Both the position numbers and the translations under genes were made by a program. The notes beneath the pieces are model-generated. The model was not told the origin of the DNA. It saw only the letters and a list, made by a program, of their open reading frames with translations, and did not search any database. 64,000 nt of DNA from CAZCAC01 sp964496575 (GTDB lineage: Bacteria > Planctomycetota > UBA1135 > GCA-002686595), in the NCBI GenBank assembly GCA_964496575.1, contig CAZCAC010000003.1, forward strand, positions 87,673-151,672, written 5' to 3'. Below, one piece after another: positions 18,075 through 27,897 of the stretch (within the stretch, counting starts at the first letter, position 1; every line of letters starts with the position of its first letter).

Positions 18075-19070
18075 ATGTCAGTATCGATCAGGAGTGTATT
18101 CTCGTGGATGGTGGGCTTGGCGCTGCTCGCCTCGACCGCCTCCGCTCAGCGGGGCGACCCGGGCAGCCTGCTCCTGTTCCCGGAGTTCGACTCGCGGGTG
18201 GGCCTGGGGAGCCTGTGTCTGATCACGGTGACCAACAGCGAGACCGACGCGGGCGGAGCCTCCCTGGAGACGGTCTGGGAGTACGTGAACGGGCCGACCT
18301 GTACGAGCGATCCGGTGGTCGAGCCCCTGAACGTCGCCGACACCATCACCGTCTTCGCGGGCGCGCACGCCCCCTCGCCGGCCTGGGGGTACCTGTTCGT
18401 CTACGCGATCGATCCAGATGACGGGCAGGCGATCGTTCACGACCACCTGATCGGGACGGCGACGATTCTCGACGGCGTCGGGGCGCTCGAGTACACGGTC
18501 GAGCCGCTGTCCTTCTCGGGGATCGGGGACGGGATCCACACCGACCTCGACGGGGACGGGGCTCGCGATCTCGATGGCCTCGAGTACTCGCAAGTGGCCG
18601 AACGAATCTCCGTGCCCCGCTTCCTGGGCCAGACCACGGATCTCCAGAGCTACCTGGTGATGATCGACCTGAGCGGTGGGCCGGGCTTCGACACGGTTCT
18701 CGGCTACCTGGTGCACAACGACAACGAGGAGGTGTTCAGCGCCGAGTACGCTTTCTCGTGCTGGAACAAGGTGCCGCTCAGCTCGATCAGCGGGATCTTC
18801 GACAACGACTTCCTCTCGAACTGGACCAACCACGACCCGAACGAGGTGCTGGGCGCCCCGACCATCGAATCGGGGTGGATCGAGGTGGACGGGCTCTGGA
18901 GCGCCAGTACCACGCAGACGATCCCCGGTCCCGCGTTCGCCTGCTACCTCGTCGACTACCGGCCGACGACGGACACCATGACCTCCGTCCACCCGATCGG
19001 CCACGGGAAGCAGGACAACGGCGCCTTGCTGCCGAATGGTGAGGTGGACGGACCGAGGGGATCCCGGTGA
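18075..19070 (+). CDS. secreted protein of unknown function, paralog of the next gene but without the C-terminal domain
   Basis: 331 residues with a strong ribosome site (AAGGAGA ending five bases before ATG) and a signal peptide ending at T-A-S-A-Q. The body matches the first ~325 residues of the following gene segment by segment: L-L-(L/V)-(F/M)-P-E-(F/V)-D-S-R, L-T-V-T-N, F-A-G-A-H, D-G-x-x-D-L-(D/N)-G-L-E-Y, R-F-L-G-Q and G-(I/V)-F-D-N-(D/S)-(F/Y)-L-S-N. It stops just where its paralog continues into the shared Cys-rich domain. I recognise no known domain. Its stop overlaps the reading frame of the next gene by four bases if the upstream GTG is used. Confidence 0.75.
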   Translation: MSVSIRSVFSWMVGLALLASTASAQRGDPGSLLLFPEFDSRVGLGSLCLITVTNSETDAGGASLETVWEYVNGPTCTSDPVVEPLNVADTITVFAGAHAPSPAWGYLFVYAIDPDDGQAIVHDHLIGTATILDGVGALEYTVEPLSFSGIGDGIHTDLDGDGARDLDGLEYSQVAERISVPRFLGQTTDLQSYLVMIDLSGGPGFDTVLGYLVHNDNEEVFSAEYAFSCWNKVPLSSISGIFDNDFLSNWTNHDPNEVLGAPTIESGWIEVDGLWSASTTQTIPGPAFACYLVDYRPTTDTMTSVHPIGHGKQDNGALLPNGEVDGPRGSR

Positions 19071-19090
19071 GCCGCGTGAAGGAGGAGATG

Positions 19091-20560
19091 ATGAACTACC
19101 GCAACGAAGTACGATTCCTCGGGGCCGTCTGGCTGGCCAGTCTGCTCCTGTCGAGTGGAGCGTTGGCCGAGCTCCAGGGACGGCGCAGCGAGGCGGCCAG
19201 TCTGCTGGTCATGCCCGAGGTCGACAGCCGGCCCGGGGCGCTCACGCTCTTGACGGTGACCAATACGCACGCCACGGAGGGGATCAACGCCGTCTTCGTC
19301 TACGTCGACGGCGAGACGTGCGGCGAGACGGTGGTCACCGAGCACCTGACCGCGCAGGACACCTTCACCTGCATCGCAGGCGCGCACCACGCCTCCGGGG
19401 GTCACGGCTACGCGTACGTCTACGCCCAGGATCCGCCGACGGACGAGCCCGTCGCCTTCGACTGGCTGACCGGGACCTGCACCGCGATCAACGGCGTCTT
19501 TACCCTCAAGTTCTCGGTGGAGCCCTTCGCCTTCCAGGCCGCGGTACCCGAAGGAACGCCCACGGACCTCGACGACGACGACGTGCGCGATCTCAACGGC
19601 CTCGAGTACCGGACGGCACCCGATCGCCTGTTGTTCCCGCGTTTCCTCGGGCAGAACTTCGACTCGCTGTCGAGCAGCCTGATCCTCATCAACCTGACCG
19701 GGGCCGTCGACTTCGACGCCACGGTGGAGCTCTGGATCTTCAACGACGACTCCGAGCAGTTCGTGGAGGGCCACCAGTTCCGCTGCTGGGTTCGCACGCC
19801 GCTGCTCTCCCTGTCCGGGGTCTTCGACAACTCGTACCTCTCGAACTCCACCTTCCACGACCCCGGCGAGATCGTCGGGCTGCCCCAGTGGGAGGCGGGG
19901 TGGTTCTACCTCGACGGAAAGTACGCCGAGTCCGCGGACCAGTTCGTTTACGACCCCGCGATCCTCGCCACCCTGGTGGACAGCGAAGGAAGCGGGGAGT
20001 CCGCGGTCCTGCCCTTCTTCAGCGGCAGCCAGCCGAACGGGGGGCTGATCCACGAAGGCACGATGCTCAAGCTGCCCCCGGGCAAGGGCTACTGCTTCGG
20101 CGACCCCGGCAGCGGAACGCCGTGCCCGTGCGGCAACGACAACGACGGCACGCTCCTCGGTTCGGGGTGCGCCAACGGGGTGTACTCGACCGGCGCGCGG
20201 CTGTCGGGGGTCGGCGTGGCCAGCGTCACCAGCGACTCGCTCATGCTGGCCGCGGTGGGGATGGAGCCGAGCAACTCCGGCCTGTATTTCCAGGCCGACA
20301 ACGACCTGTCGCCGGGCCTCACCTGGGGGGACGGCCTGCGCTGCGCGGGCGGCGCGCTCAAGCGCCTCGGCGTCCGCTTCTCCGACGCGAGCGGCGCCTC
20401 CGACACCTCGGGCCTGCCTTTGCCGATCTCGGTGAAGGCCGGGAACGTCTCGGCGGGGGACACGAAGTACTACCAGTGCTGGTATCGCAACCCCGCCGGC
20501 TCACCCTGCAGTCACGAGTTCAACGCCTCCAACGGCTACGGGGTGACCTGGGCGCCGTAG
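19091..20560 (+). CDS. secreted protein, paralog of the previous gene, with shared C-terminal domain
   Basis: About 489 residues. I chose the second of two tandem ATGs because AAGGAGG lies five bases upstream of it; the frame also opens at a GTG at 19067. The signal peptide ends near G-A-L-A. Residues ~25-320 are paralogous to the preceding gene. The last ~160 residues are the Cys-rich shared domain (YCFGDPGSGTPCPCG, GLYFQADNDLSPG, DGLRCAGG, YQCWYRNPAGSPC, FNASNG), ending V-T-W-A-P. Function unknown. The pair looks like a tandem duplication after which one copy gained or lost the tail. Confidence 0.8.
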   Translation: MNYRNEVRFLGAVWLASLLLSSGALAELQGRRSEAASLLVMPEVDSRPGALTLLTVTNTHATEGINAVFVYVDGETCGETVVTEHLTAQDTFTCIAGAHHASGGHGYAYVYAQDPPTDEPVAFDWLTGTCTAINGVFTLKFSVEPFAFQAAVPEGTPTDLDDDDVRDLNGLEYRTAPDRLLFPRFLGQNFDSLSSSLILINLTGAVDFDATVELWIFNDDSEQFVEGHQFRCWVRTPLLSLSGVFDNSYLSNSTFHDPGEIVGLPQWEAGWFYLDGKYAESADQFVYDPAILATLVDSEGSGESAVLPFFSGSQPNGGLIHEGTMLKLPPGKGYCFGDPGSGTPCPCGNDNDGTLLGSGCANGVYSTGARLSGVGVASVTSDSLMLAAVGMEPSNSGLYFQADNDLSPGLTWGDGLRCAGGALKRLGVRFSDASGASDTSGLPLPISVKAGNVSAGDTKYYQCWYRNPAGSPCSHEFNASNGYGVTWAP

Positions 20561-20687
20561 AAAGCTCGGATCCAGGTGGAGCGGCGCCGCCTTTCGCCTG
20601 GATCCGACCAGTGACCCACCGGGGACCTCGCGCTATCCAGTTCAAGGCACGATTCGAAGGGTCCACCACACCGCCCGGAGGTTCGCC

Positions 20688-22262
20688 ATGCGCTCGCTCC
20701 TGTTCGCCGTTCTCGTCTTGCTCTGCACGGTCGGCTCGCTCGCTCAGGCCCAGTGCGAGTACCAGAAGATCCGCCCGACGACCCCGGTGCGGGAGGGTCG
20801 CTTCGGCACGACCATCGCCGCCGACGGCGGGACCCTGGTCGTCGGATCGAACAGCATCTACGCGGGCGGCGGCCGCTCCGCCGTGGTGCTCGAGCGCTCG
20901 GGCGGGATCTGGTCGGTCGTGGCCGAGCTCCCGGCTCCCGCCTCCGGCACTTTCAGCTGCCCCGTCGCCCTGAGCGGAGATACGATCCTGCTCGGGGAGA
21001 GCGACTACGGCAACGGGTGCGGGGTCGTCCACGCCTTCGAACGAGCGGGTGGGATCTGGTCTCCGACGCAGGTCCTGCACGCGAGCTCCCCGCGGCCGGA
21101 CGCCGCCTTTGGGCGCAGACTGGTCATCGACGGGGACCGCGCCGCGATCGCGGCTCCCCTCGACCCCACGACGGAGGACCGGGGTGGCGCGGTCTTCGTC
21201 TTCGAGAGGATCGGAGGCGTCTGGACCGAGACGGCCCGCCTGACCGGCTCGCCGGTTCACGCCGCGGGGTTCTACGGACTCGGCCTGGCACTGGACGGCG
21301 ACCTCCTCGCCGTGGGCGAACCGGGCTACCCGGGGGGGAGCTACTGGCCACGCCTGGTCCACGTGTACCGCCACCAGGTGGGTGGCTGGGTGCTGGAGAC
21401 GACTCTTTCCGGGGGGCTGGGCACCGGTCGCGCGCTCAGCCTCGACAACGGTTTGCTCGCCGTCGGCGCCTGCTACGACGGCCCGTGCGGGGGCGGTTGT
21501 GTGCACGTCTACGACGGAAGCGTCGGCTGGCAGCAGACCTCCGTGGTGACCCACCTGGACGCTGACCCGTACGAGGAGTTCGGCTACACGGTGCTGCTTC
21601 GCCAGGATCGCCTGATCGTCGGCACGGGAGACAGCGAGTTGTTGTGGGGCGACGGCCGAGTGTTCGATTTCGACTTGGTCGCGGGGACCGGGATGCTGAG
21701 AGCGATCCTCACCCCACACGGACCGACGCCCCAGGAGGAGCATTTCGGCTGCAGCCTGGCCCTGGAGGGCGGGAGTCTCTTCATCGGGTCGCCCGGCGAC
21801 AACACCACGAAGGCCAATTCGGGCGCCGTCTACGCCTACGACGACTCGTGCAGTGGCGAAAACTACTGCGACAGCATTCCCAACTCCAGCGGTCAGGCGG
21901 CGACGCTCGGTGCCACGGCCAGCTACAGCGTGACGCAGAACGATTTCACGTTGGTCGCCTCCAACGCGCCCGCTTCACGGATCGGCATGTTCTTCTACGG
22001 CGCGAGCCGGACCTACCTGCCTTTCGGCAACGGGTACCGCTGCGTGAGCTTCCCGCTGTACCGGTTGAATCCGCCCAGCCTGACGAATTCCGCCGGATCG
22101 AGCTCACGGCTGGTCGACTTCACCGCTCCTCCCGCGGGCGGCGGTGCCGGCCAGATCCTGGCCGGATCGACGTGGCACTTTCAGTTCTACTTCCGGGATC
22201 CCGCCGGGGGCGGCGCGCTCTTCAATCTCAGCGACGGCTTCACCGCGACGTTCGCGCCCTGA
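20688..22262 (+). CDS. secreted FG-GAP-like repeat protein with shared C-terminal domain
   Basis: 524 residues; the signal peptide ends near L-A-Q-A-Q. Residues ~30-395 hold about seven units resembling FG-GAP repeats: R-F-G-T-T-I-A-A-D-G-G-T-L-V-V-G, then A-F-(G)-R-R-L-V-I-D-G-D-R-A-A-I, with alternating V-F-E-R strands. The C-terminal ~130 residues are the shared domain in its Cys-poor form (NYCDSIPNSSGQ, GMFFYG, LPFGNGYRC, VDFTAPPAGGGAG, FQFYFRDPAGGG, FNLSDG), ending T-F-A-P. It overlaps the convergent dcd gene by 23 bases. Confidence 0.8.
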   Translation: MRSLLFAVLVLLCTVGSLAQAQCEYQKIRPTTPVREGRFGTTIAADGGTLVVGSNSIYAGGGRSAVVLERSGGIWSVVAELPAPASGTFSCPVALSGDTILLGESDYGNGCGVVHAFERAGGIWSPTQVLHASSPRPDAAFGRRLVIDGDRAAIAAPLDPTTEDRGGAVFVFERIGGVWTETARLTGSPVHAAGFYGLGLALDGDLLAVGEPGYPGGSYWPRLVHVYRHQVGGWVLETTLSGGLGTGRALSLDNGLLAVGACYDGPCGGGCVHVYDGSVGWQQTSVVTHLDADPYEEFGYTVLLRQDRLIVGTGDSELLWGDGRVFDFDLVAGTGMLRAILTPHGPTPQEEHFGCSLALEGGSLFIGSPGDNTTKANSGAVYAYDDSCSGENYCDSIPNSSGQAATLGATASYSVTQNDFTLVASNAPASRIGMFFYGASRTYLPFGNGYRCVSFPLYRLNPPSLTNSAGSSSRLVDFTAPPAGGGAGQILAGSTWHFQFYFRDPAGGGALFNLSDGFTATFAP

Positions 22263-23373
22263 AGGGACGCGCCAGCGTGAGGTCCTGGTCCTGGTAGGAG
22301 GGCCCTTCGCGCCCCGCGCCGTACAGGCGGTCAGGTGGACCCGAGGTGTGGTAGAAGCGCAAGCGGCAGAACACCTGCCCATCCTCGACCAGGAACGGAA
22401 CGTCGTGGGCGCGCACCTCGAGCACTGCCGGGGTGCCGCACGGATGCTCGCGCCAGCCGAAGCCGCTGTCGAAGAAGCCGGCGTAGTTGCTGCGGAGCTC
22501 CCCGATCCCGACGTCGACCGGCAGCATCTCGGCGGCGAGGGTCGGCGGGATCCGCAGGCGCTCGCGCGAGGCGAAGATGTAGAAGGACTCGGGCGCGAGG
22601 ACGCAGCGCCCCTCGCGCGCGCGGACCGGCTCCCAGAAGTCGCTCGTGGCGTGGAGGCCCTCGCTGGAGAAGTCGAGCACCTCGGTGGGGCTCGCCGCCC
22701 GCCACCCCGCCGGGTCGCGGCCGGCCAGGCCGACGCGCAGGAGCAGCCCGCCCTCCTCGTCGATCGGCACCTCGTCGGGGCACAGGGGGCGCTCCCCCTC
22801 GAAGCAGAGCGGCGTTCCCTCGTACACCGACCGGAGCTCGGCCGCGTCGAGCGCGGCGGTCCCGCGCTGCAGGCGCAGCTGGCCGAGGCGATCGCCGCGC
22901 CGCAGCCGCACCGGGAAGGAGAGGGGCGAGATCTCCAGCCAGAGGCCTCCGGCGTAGCCGGCGGGTGTCTCGTCGAAGCGCGGGTGCCCCGGGCAGAGGA
23001 CTCGGGTGAAGAGGTCGCAGCGTCCGGTCGAGGAGCGCGGGTTGAAGCGCGCGCGAAGTCCCTCGGGCAGCTCGAGCTCCTCGTCGAGCTGGACGAGGTA
23101 GACCAGCCCCCGCTCCAGCACCGCGCCTCCCTCCGCGGCGAGATCGAGCTCGCCGAGCGCCAGCTGCTCGATCCGCCGCTCCATCGCGATCTCGCCGGGC
23201 AGGAACCCCGCCCGGATCCGCCAGGCGACCGGCCCCAGCCGCAGGTCGAGGCTCGCGGGCTGCACCTGCCGCGGCGAGACCGGGGGCGCCCCGGGCACCG
23301 GGTGGATCCAGCGGCCCAGCTCGGCCTCGATCTCGTGGTCGACCAGGATGTGTCCGGGACTCTCGGAGGGCAT
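22240..23373 (-). CDS. dcd: 2'-deoxycytidine 5'-triphosphate deaminase, double-length type
   Basis: The 377-residue protein starts at an ATG. It has the dCTP deaminase/dUTPase-fold signatures Q-P-A-S-L-D-L-R-L-G near residue 40 and F-N-P-R-S-S-T-G-R near residue 110, the latter being the phosphate-binding loop. S-N-Y-A-G-F-F-D-S-G-F-G appears in the second half. The protein is about twice the length of E. coli Dcd (193 aa) and fits the duplicated-domain family. It deaminates dCTP to dUTP for thymidylate synthesis. It converges on the FG-GAP gene with a 23-base overlap of coding ends. Confidence 0.85.
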   Translation of the reverse strand: MPSESPGHILVDHEIEAELGRWIHPVPGAPPVSPRQVQPASLDLRLGPVAWRIRAGFLPGEIAMERRIEQLALGELDLAAEGGAVLERGLVYLVQLDEELELPEGLRARFNPRSSTGRCDLFTRVLCPGHPRFDETPAGYAGGLWLEISPLSFPVRLRRGDRLGQLRLQRGTAALDAAELRSVYEGTPLCFEGERPLCPDEVPIDEEGGLLLRVGLAGRDPAGWRAASPTEVLDFSSEGLHATSDFWEPVRAREGRCVLAPESFYIFASRERLRIPPTLAAEMLPVDVGIGELRSNYAGFFDSGFGWREHPCGTPAVLEVRAHDVPFLVEDGQVFCRLRFYHTSGPPDRLYGAGREGPSYQDQDLTLARPFRARTSR

Positions 23374-23594
23374 CCGGCGATTGTAGCGCCGCAGGTCGTG
23401 GGGGGGCGCATGGCGTATGGCCCGCGCGGGCCGGAGGCCCTAGAATCGCCGGCCAAAATCTGCCGCGAGGTCGCGACGGAGCGCGATCCGCGGTTCCTTC
23501 ACCTCCCCAGCGCGGGCTGGCGCCCGCCACCCGAGCGGTCAACCGACTGTCCAGATCACGATTCTCGAGGGCTTCGATGCCCTCCCAGCCTGCT

Positions 23595-23617
23595 TTCTGC
23601 GCGCAACGCGCAGAAAC
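23595..23617 (+). promoter_or_regulatory. hairpin in the leader of sucCD
   Basis: TTTCTGCGCG-CAA-CGCGCAGAAA forms a perfect 10-bp stem with a three-base loop, 33 bases before the sucC start. It lies in a 277-base gap between the divergent dcd and sucC genes. It could be a leader structure affecting translation or a short palindromic repeat. No U-tract follows, so it is not a typical terminator. Confidence 0.5.
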
Positions 23618-23650
23618 CGACTACGAGTAGTCCAGAGGAGTTTGCAGCCG

Positions 23651-24811
<1,161 letters not shown>

Positions 24812-24831
24812 CCACGAGGAGACCAGTAATC

Positions 24832-25731
24832 ATGAGCATCTTCGTCGACAAGAACACCAAGGTCATCACCCAGGGCTTCACCGGCAAGACCGGGACCTTC
24901 CACTCGGAGCAGGCTCTCGCCTACGGCACCAACCTGGTGGGCGGGACCAACCCGAAGAAGGCCGGTACCGAGCACCTCGGTCTTCCCGTCTTCGGCACCG
25001 TCGCGGAAGCCCGCGAGGCGACCGGCGGCAACGCCAGCGTCATCTACGTGCCGCCGCCCTTCGCCGGCGCCGCGATCATCGAGGCGATCGACGCCGGCGT
25101 CGAGCTGATCGTCGCCATCACCGAGGGGATCCCGGTGATGGACATGGTCAAGGTGGTGGAGCGGCTGGAGGACAGCAACTCGCGCCTGATCGGCCCGAAC
25201 TGCCCCGGCGTGATCACGCCCGATCAGTGCAAGATCGGCATCATGCCCGGCTACATCCACAAGCCCGGCCGCGTGGGGGTCATCTCCCGCTCGGGCACGC
25301 TGACCTACGAGGCGGTGTACCAGCTGACCTGCCGCAACATGGGCCAGTCGACCTGCGTCGGCATCGGCGGCGACCCGGTCAACGGGACCAACTTCGTCGA
25401 CGTCCTGACGGCGTTCAACGAGGACCCGGACACGGACGCGATCGTGATGATCGGCGAGATCGGCGGCAGCGCCGAGGAGCAGGCGGCCGAGTACATCAAG
25501 GCGAACGTGAAGAAGCCGATGGTCGGCTTCATCGCGGGCCAGACCGCGCCCCCCGGCAAGCGGATGGGGCACGCCGGCGCGATCATCGCCGGTGGCAAGG
25601 GTACGGCCAAGGAAAAGGTCGCGGCGCTCGAGGACGCGGGCGTGAAGATGTGCGCCAGCCCGGCGCGGATCGGCGCGGCGATGGAGGAGTCGCTGCGGGA
25701 AGCGGGGCTGCTCGAGACCGCGATGAGCTAG
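24832..25731 (+). CDS. sucD: succinate-CoA ligase subunit alpha
   Basis: 299 residues beginning M-S-I-F-V-D-K-N-T-K-V-I-T-Q-G-F-T-G, the CoA-binding Rossmann start. G-P-N-C-P-G-V-I-T-P and the active-site stretch G-H-A-G-A-I-I-A-G-G hold the catalytic, transiently phosphorylated His. It forms the TCA-cycle succinyl-CoA synthetase with SucC and is plainly co-transcribed, with AGGAGA before the ATG. Confidence 0.97.
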   Translation: MSIFVDKNTKVITQGFTGKTGTFHSEQALAYGTNLVGGTNPKKAGTEHLGLPVFGTVAEAREATGGNASVIYVPPPFAGAAIIEAIDAGVELIVAITEGIPVMDMVKVVERLEDSNSRLIGPNCPGVITPDQCKIGIMPGYIHKPGRVGVISRSGTLTYEAVYQLTCRNMGQSTCVGIGGDPVNGTNFVDVLTAFNEDPDTDAIVMIGEIGGSAEEQAAEYIKANVKKPMVGFIAGQTAPPGKRMGHAGAIIAGGKGTAKEKVAALEDAGVKMCASPARIGAAMEESLREAGLLETAMS

Positions 25732-25804
25732 CGCGACCAGCGTGGTAGGAGGGCGGGGCGGGGCCGTGGTGGTCTCCGCCCCGCTGTTTCATTGTCGAAG
25801 AAGA

Positions 25805-25860
25805 CACGGAGGGAACGGAGAGCTCCGTGTGAAACCGCTGTGCTCTCCGTATCCTCCGTG
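25805..25860. repeat. short derivative of the 'acggag' inverted-repeat family
   Basis: CACGGAGGGAACGGAG (25805-25820) equals the inner end of the left arm of the long inverted repeat at 61306-61754. The next 40 bases match the outer end of its right arm with only a few changes. It therefore looks like an internally deleted copy, about 56 bases long, with its own terminal complementarity (CACGGAGG / CCTCCGTG). It lies in the gap between the convergent sucD and the GDDxY-repeat gene. Confidence 0.7.
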
Positions 25861-25889
25861 CTCGATGCTCCGCGACACCCTCGATCGAT

Positions 25890-27740
25890 CTAGCGGGGCG
25901 CCTCGCCGTCGTCGATGCCGATGCCGCGCATCCTCGGGAACTTCCCCTTTCTGTTCCACTTGTCGCCGTTGACGATCCGATCGTCCCCGTACAGGTCGGT
26001 CGCTCCGCCGAGGTCCAGAAAGATGCCCACCGTGGGGAGGCGCCGGCGTCGGTCGTCACCTGCGCCAGGGTAGCTCGCGAAGCCTCCGTTCGTCGTGGCG
26101 CCGAGTTCGTACTCGTCCCTTCCCGCGAGGTCCGCGAAAAGACCGCAGCCCGCCACGTCGCCGCAGCCCAGGCTCCGGTCCGGGGCGAAGTAGTGGTCGT
26201 CGCCTGTGTCGTCGCGGAAGATCGAGATCGAGAGGTCGCGGCCGTTGCCCAGGGACTGCGACAGGCTCGTGCGGTAGTGGTCATCGCCCGAGACGTCGCG
26301 CAGGTACGACAGGGCGAAGTGCGCCGAGGCGGACTGGCCGTAATAGACCGCCTCGTACTCGTCATTGCCGGCGAGGTCGAACAGCATCCCGACCCCGAAC
26401 CAGTAGCCGATCGCCTGCGCGAAGACCGCCCCGCGATAACGGTCGTCGCCCTCCTGATCGAGCAGGATGCCGAGCCCCCCGGACGAGCTGCGGTCCTCCT
26501 CGGTGCGGAAGGCGTAGCCGCAGCCCTGCGCGAGGGAGACGTTGTGCTCGGCGGACTGCGGCGATGGACTCCGGAGCTCGTCGTCGCGAGCCACGTACTC
26601 GTCGTTCCCCCTGCGATCGCACAAGAGACCCGTGCCCATCGGCAGGCCGAGACCCTGGCCGAAGGTGAAGAGCTCGTAGTAGTCGTCGCCCGCCTCGTCG
26701 AGCAGGAGACCCACGCCCAGGAAGCCGACCGCCTGCGTGAAGGTGTCGCCGACGTAGCGGTCGTCACCCGCCCGGTCGATCAGGATCCCCGCGCCACAGG
26801 CGGCAAAACCCGCGCCGTAGCCCGTGACCTGGTAGCGGTCGTCGCCCTCGACGTCGAGCAATACACCGATACCACCGATGCCCGCCCCGGCGCCCGCCTC
26901 CGCGAGGCTCCGGCCCGACGCATAGATGTCGTTCCCGCCGAGGTCGATCACCGCGCAGAGCGGCGTCTCGTTCCGGCCGCAGGCGTTGCCCGGTGCATAG
27001 GTGTCGTTCCCGCCGAAGTCGATCAGCAGCAGGTAATCCCCACCTTCGTGGTGGTCGTCGCCGCGACCTGCGAGGATCACCTTGCCGCAAGGCGTCTCGA
27101 ACTCCGTGCCTTCCCACTCCTCGGTGACCGAAATCGATTCGATACTGGCGGCGAGGCTCTCCACACTCGACAGGAAAAACCGCGCAGCCTGGTCGATGTT
27201 CCCCCGCTTGACGTCTGCCAGGAGACCGCGGGTGCTCTCGTCGGCGCCTCCAGCGAAGTAGTGGAGGGCGCGGGACGAGAGTGCCTCGTCGCCCTTCGGG
27301 AAGTGAGGGGCGTGCCACCGCCAGTCGTCGGTGACGATCCGAACACCGACGAAGAATAAGTCGATGGGAGCGACGATGGACTCGGGGAGCTCCGGGTCTG
27401 GGAAGCCGCGGATGCCTGGACTGTCGCCCACATGCTCCATGTAGATGAAGCCCCCCCCGTTCGACGCGATGTGGAAGAGACTGTCCGCTTCCTCGGTCCC
27501 CGCCAGCTCCTCACCGAGCTCCCTCGCCGCCTTCTCGAACCCGAAGACATCGGCCGCCCACCCGTCGAACGCCGGCAACCTCCCCGGCGCCCGCCGCCAC
27601 TCCAGGTCCTCGGCCCGGTAGCCGATCGGCGCCTCCGCCCCGAAGACCGCCTCCCGCACGGCCTCCAGCGTTTCCGGCGGAATCTCCTGCGAGATCGGAG
27701 CGAGCGTGAATAAGGCGAGTGCGAGGGCCGAAAGGGGCAT
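25890..27740 (-). CDS. secreted protein with ~10 'LLDxxGDDxY' repeats
   Basis: About 616 residues from the ATG at 27738-27740, which gives a clean signal peptide (MPLSALALALFTLAP). The frame is open to a GTG at 27807-27809. Residues ~1-235 are a non-repeat region. Residues ~240-590 hold about ten repeats of ~30-35 residues with the core G-(I/V)-(L/F)-x-D-x-(A/E/G)-G-(D/N)-D-x-Y, for example GVLLDVEGDDRY, GILIDRAGDDRY and GMLFDLAGNDEY, separated by (T/Y)xxQ-(A/G)-x-G segments. The G-N-D-x-Y cores recall calcium-binding RTX-like turns, but the period and context differ. I recognise no characterised family. Confidence 0.75.
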   Translation of the reverse strand: MPLSALALALFTLAPISQEIPPETLEAVREAVFGAEAPIGYRAEDLEWRRAPGRLPAFDGWAADVFGFEKAARELGEELAGTEEADSLFHIASNGGGFIYMEHVGDSPGIRGFPDPELPESIVAPIDLFFVGVRIVTDDWRWHAPHFPKGDEALSSRALHYFAGGADESTRGLLADVKRGNIDQAARFFLSSVESLAASIESISVTEEWEGTEFETPCGKVILAGRGDDHHEGGDYLLLIDFGGNDTYAPGNACGRNETPLCAVIDLGGNDIYASGRSLAEAGAGAGIGGIGVLLDVEGDDRYQVTGYGAGFAACGAGILIDRAGDDRYVGDTFTQAVGFLGVGLLLDEAGDDYYELFTFGQGLGLPMGTGLLCDRRGNDEYVARDDELRSPSPQSAEHNVSLAQGCGYAFRTEEDRSSSGGLGILLDQEGDDRYRGAVFAQAIGYWFGVGMLFDLAGNDEYEAVYYGQSASAHFALSYLRDVSGDDHYRTSLSQSLGNGRDLSISIFRDDTGDDHYFAPDRSLGCGDVAGCGLFADLAGRDEYELGATTNGGFASYPGAGDDRRRRLPTVGIFLDLGGATDLYGDDRIVNGDKWNRKGKFPRMRGIGIDDGEAPR

Positions 27741-27897
27741 CGTGGCATTCTCGGGGAGCGCCGCGGGCGAGGCAACCCGCTCCCGGAATGCTGGAAACAG
27801 CCGGATCACGCCCGATCGGGACCCTGGTTCCCACCATCTGGGGCCCAGGGCGGCTTCCTGGTAGGCTTCTCGACTGCACGATTCTCCCGATTCGACC

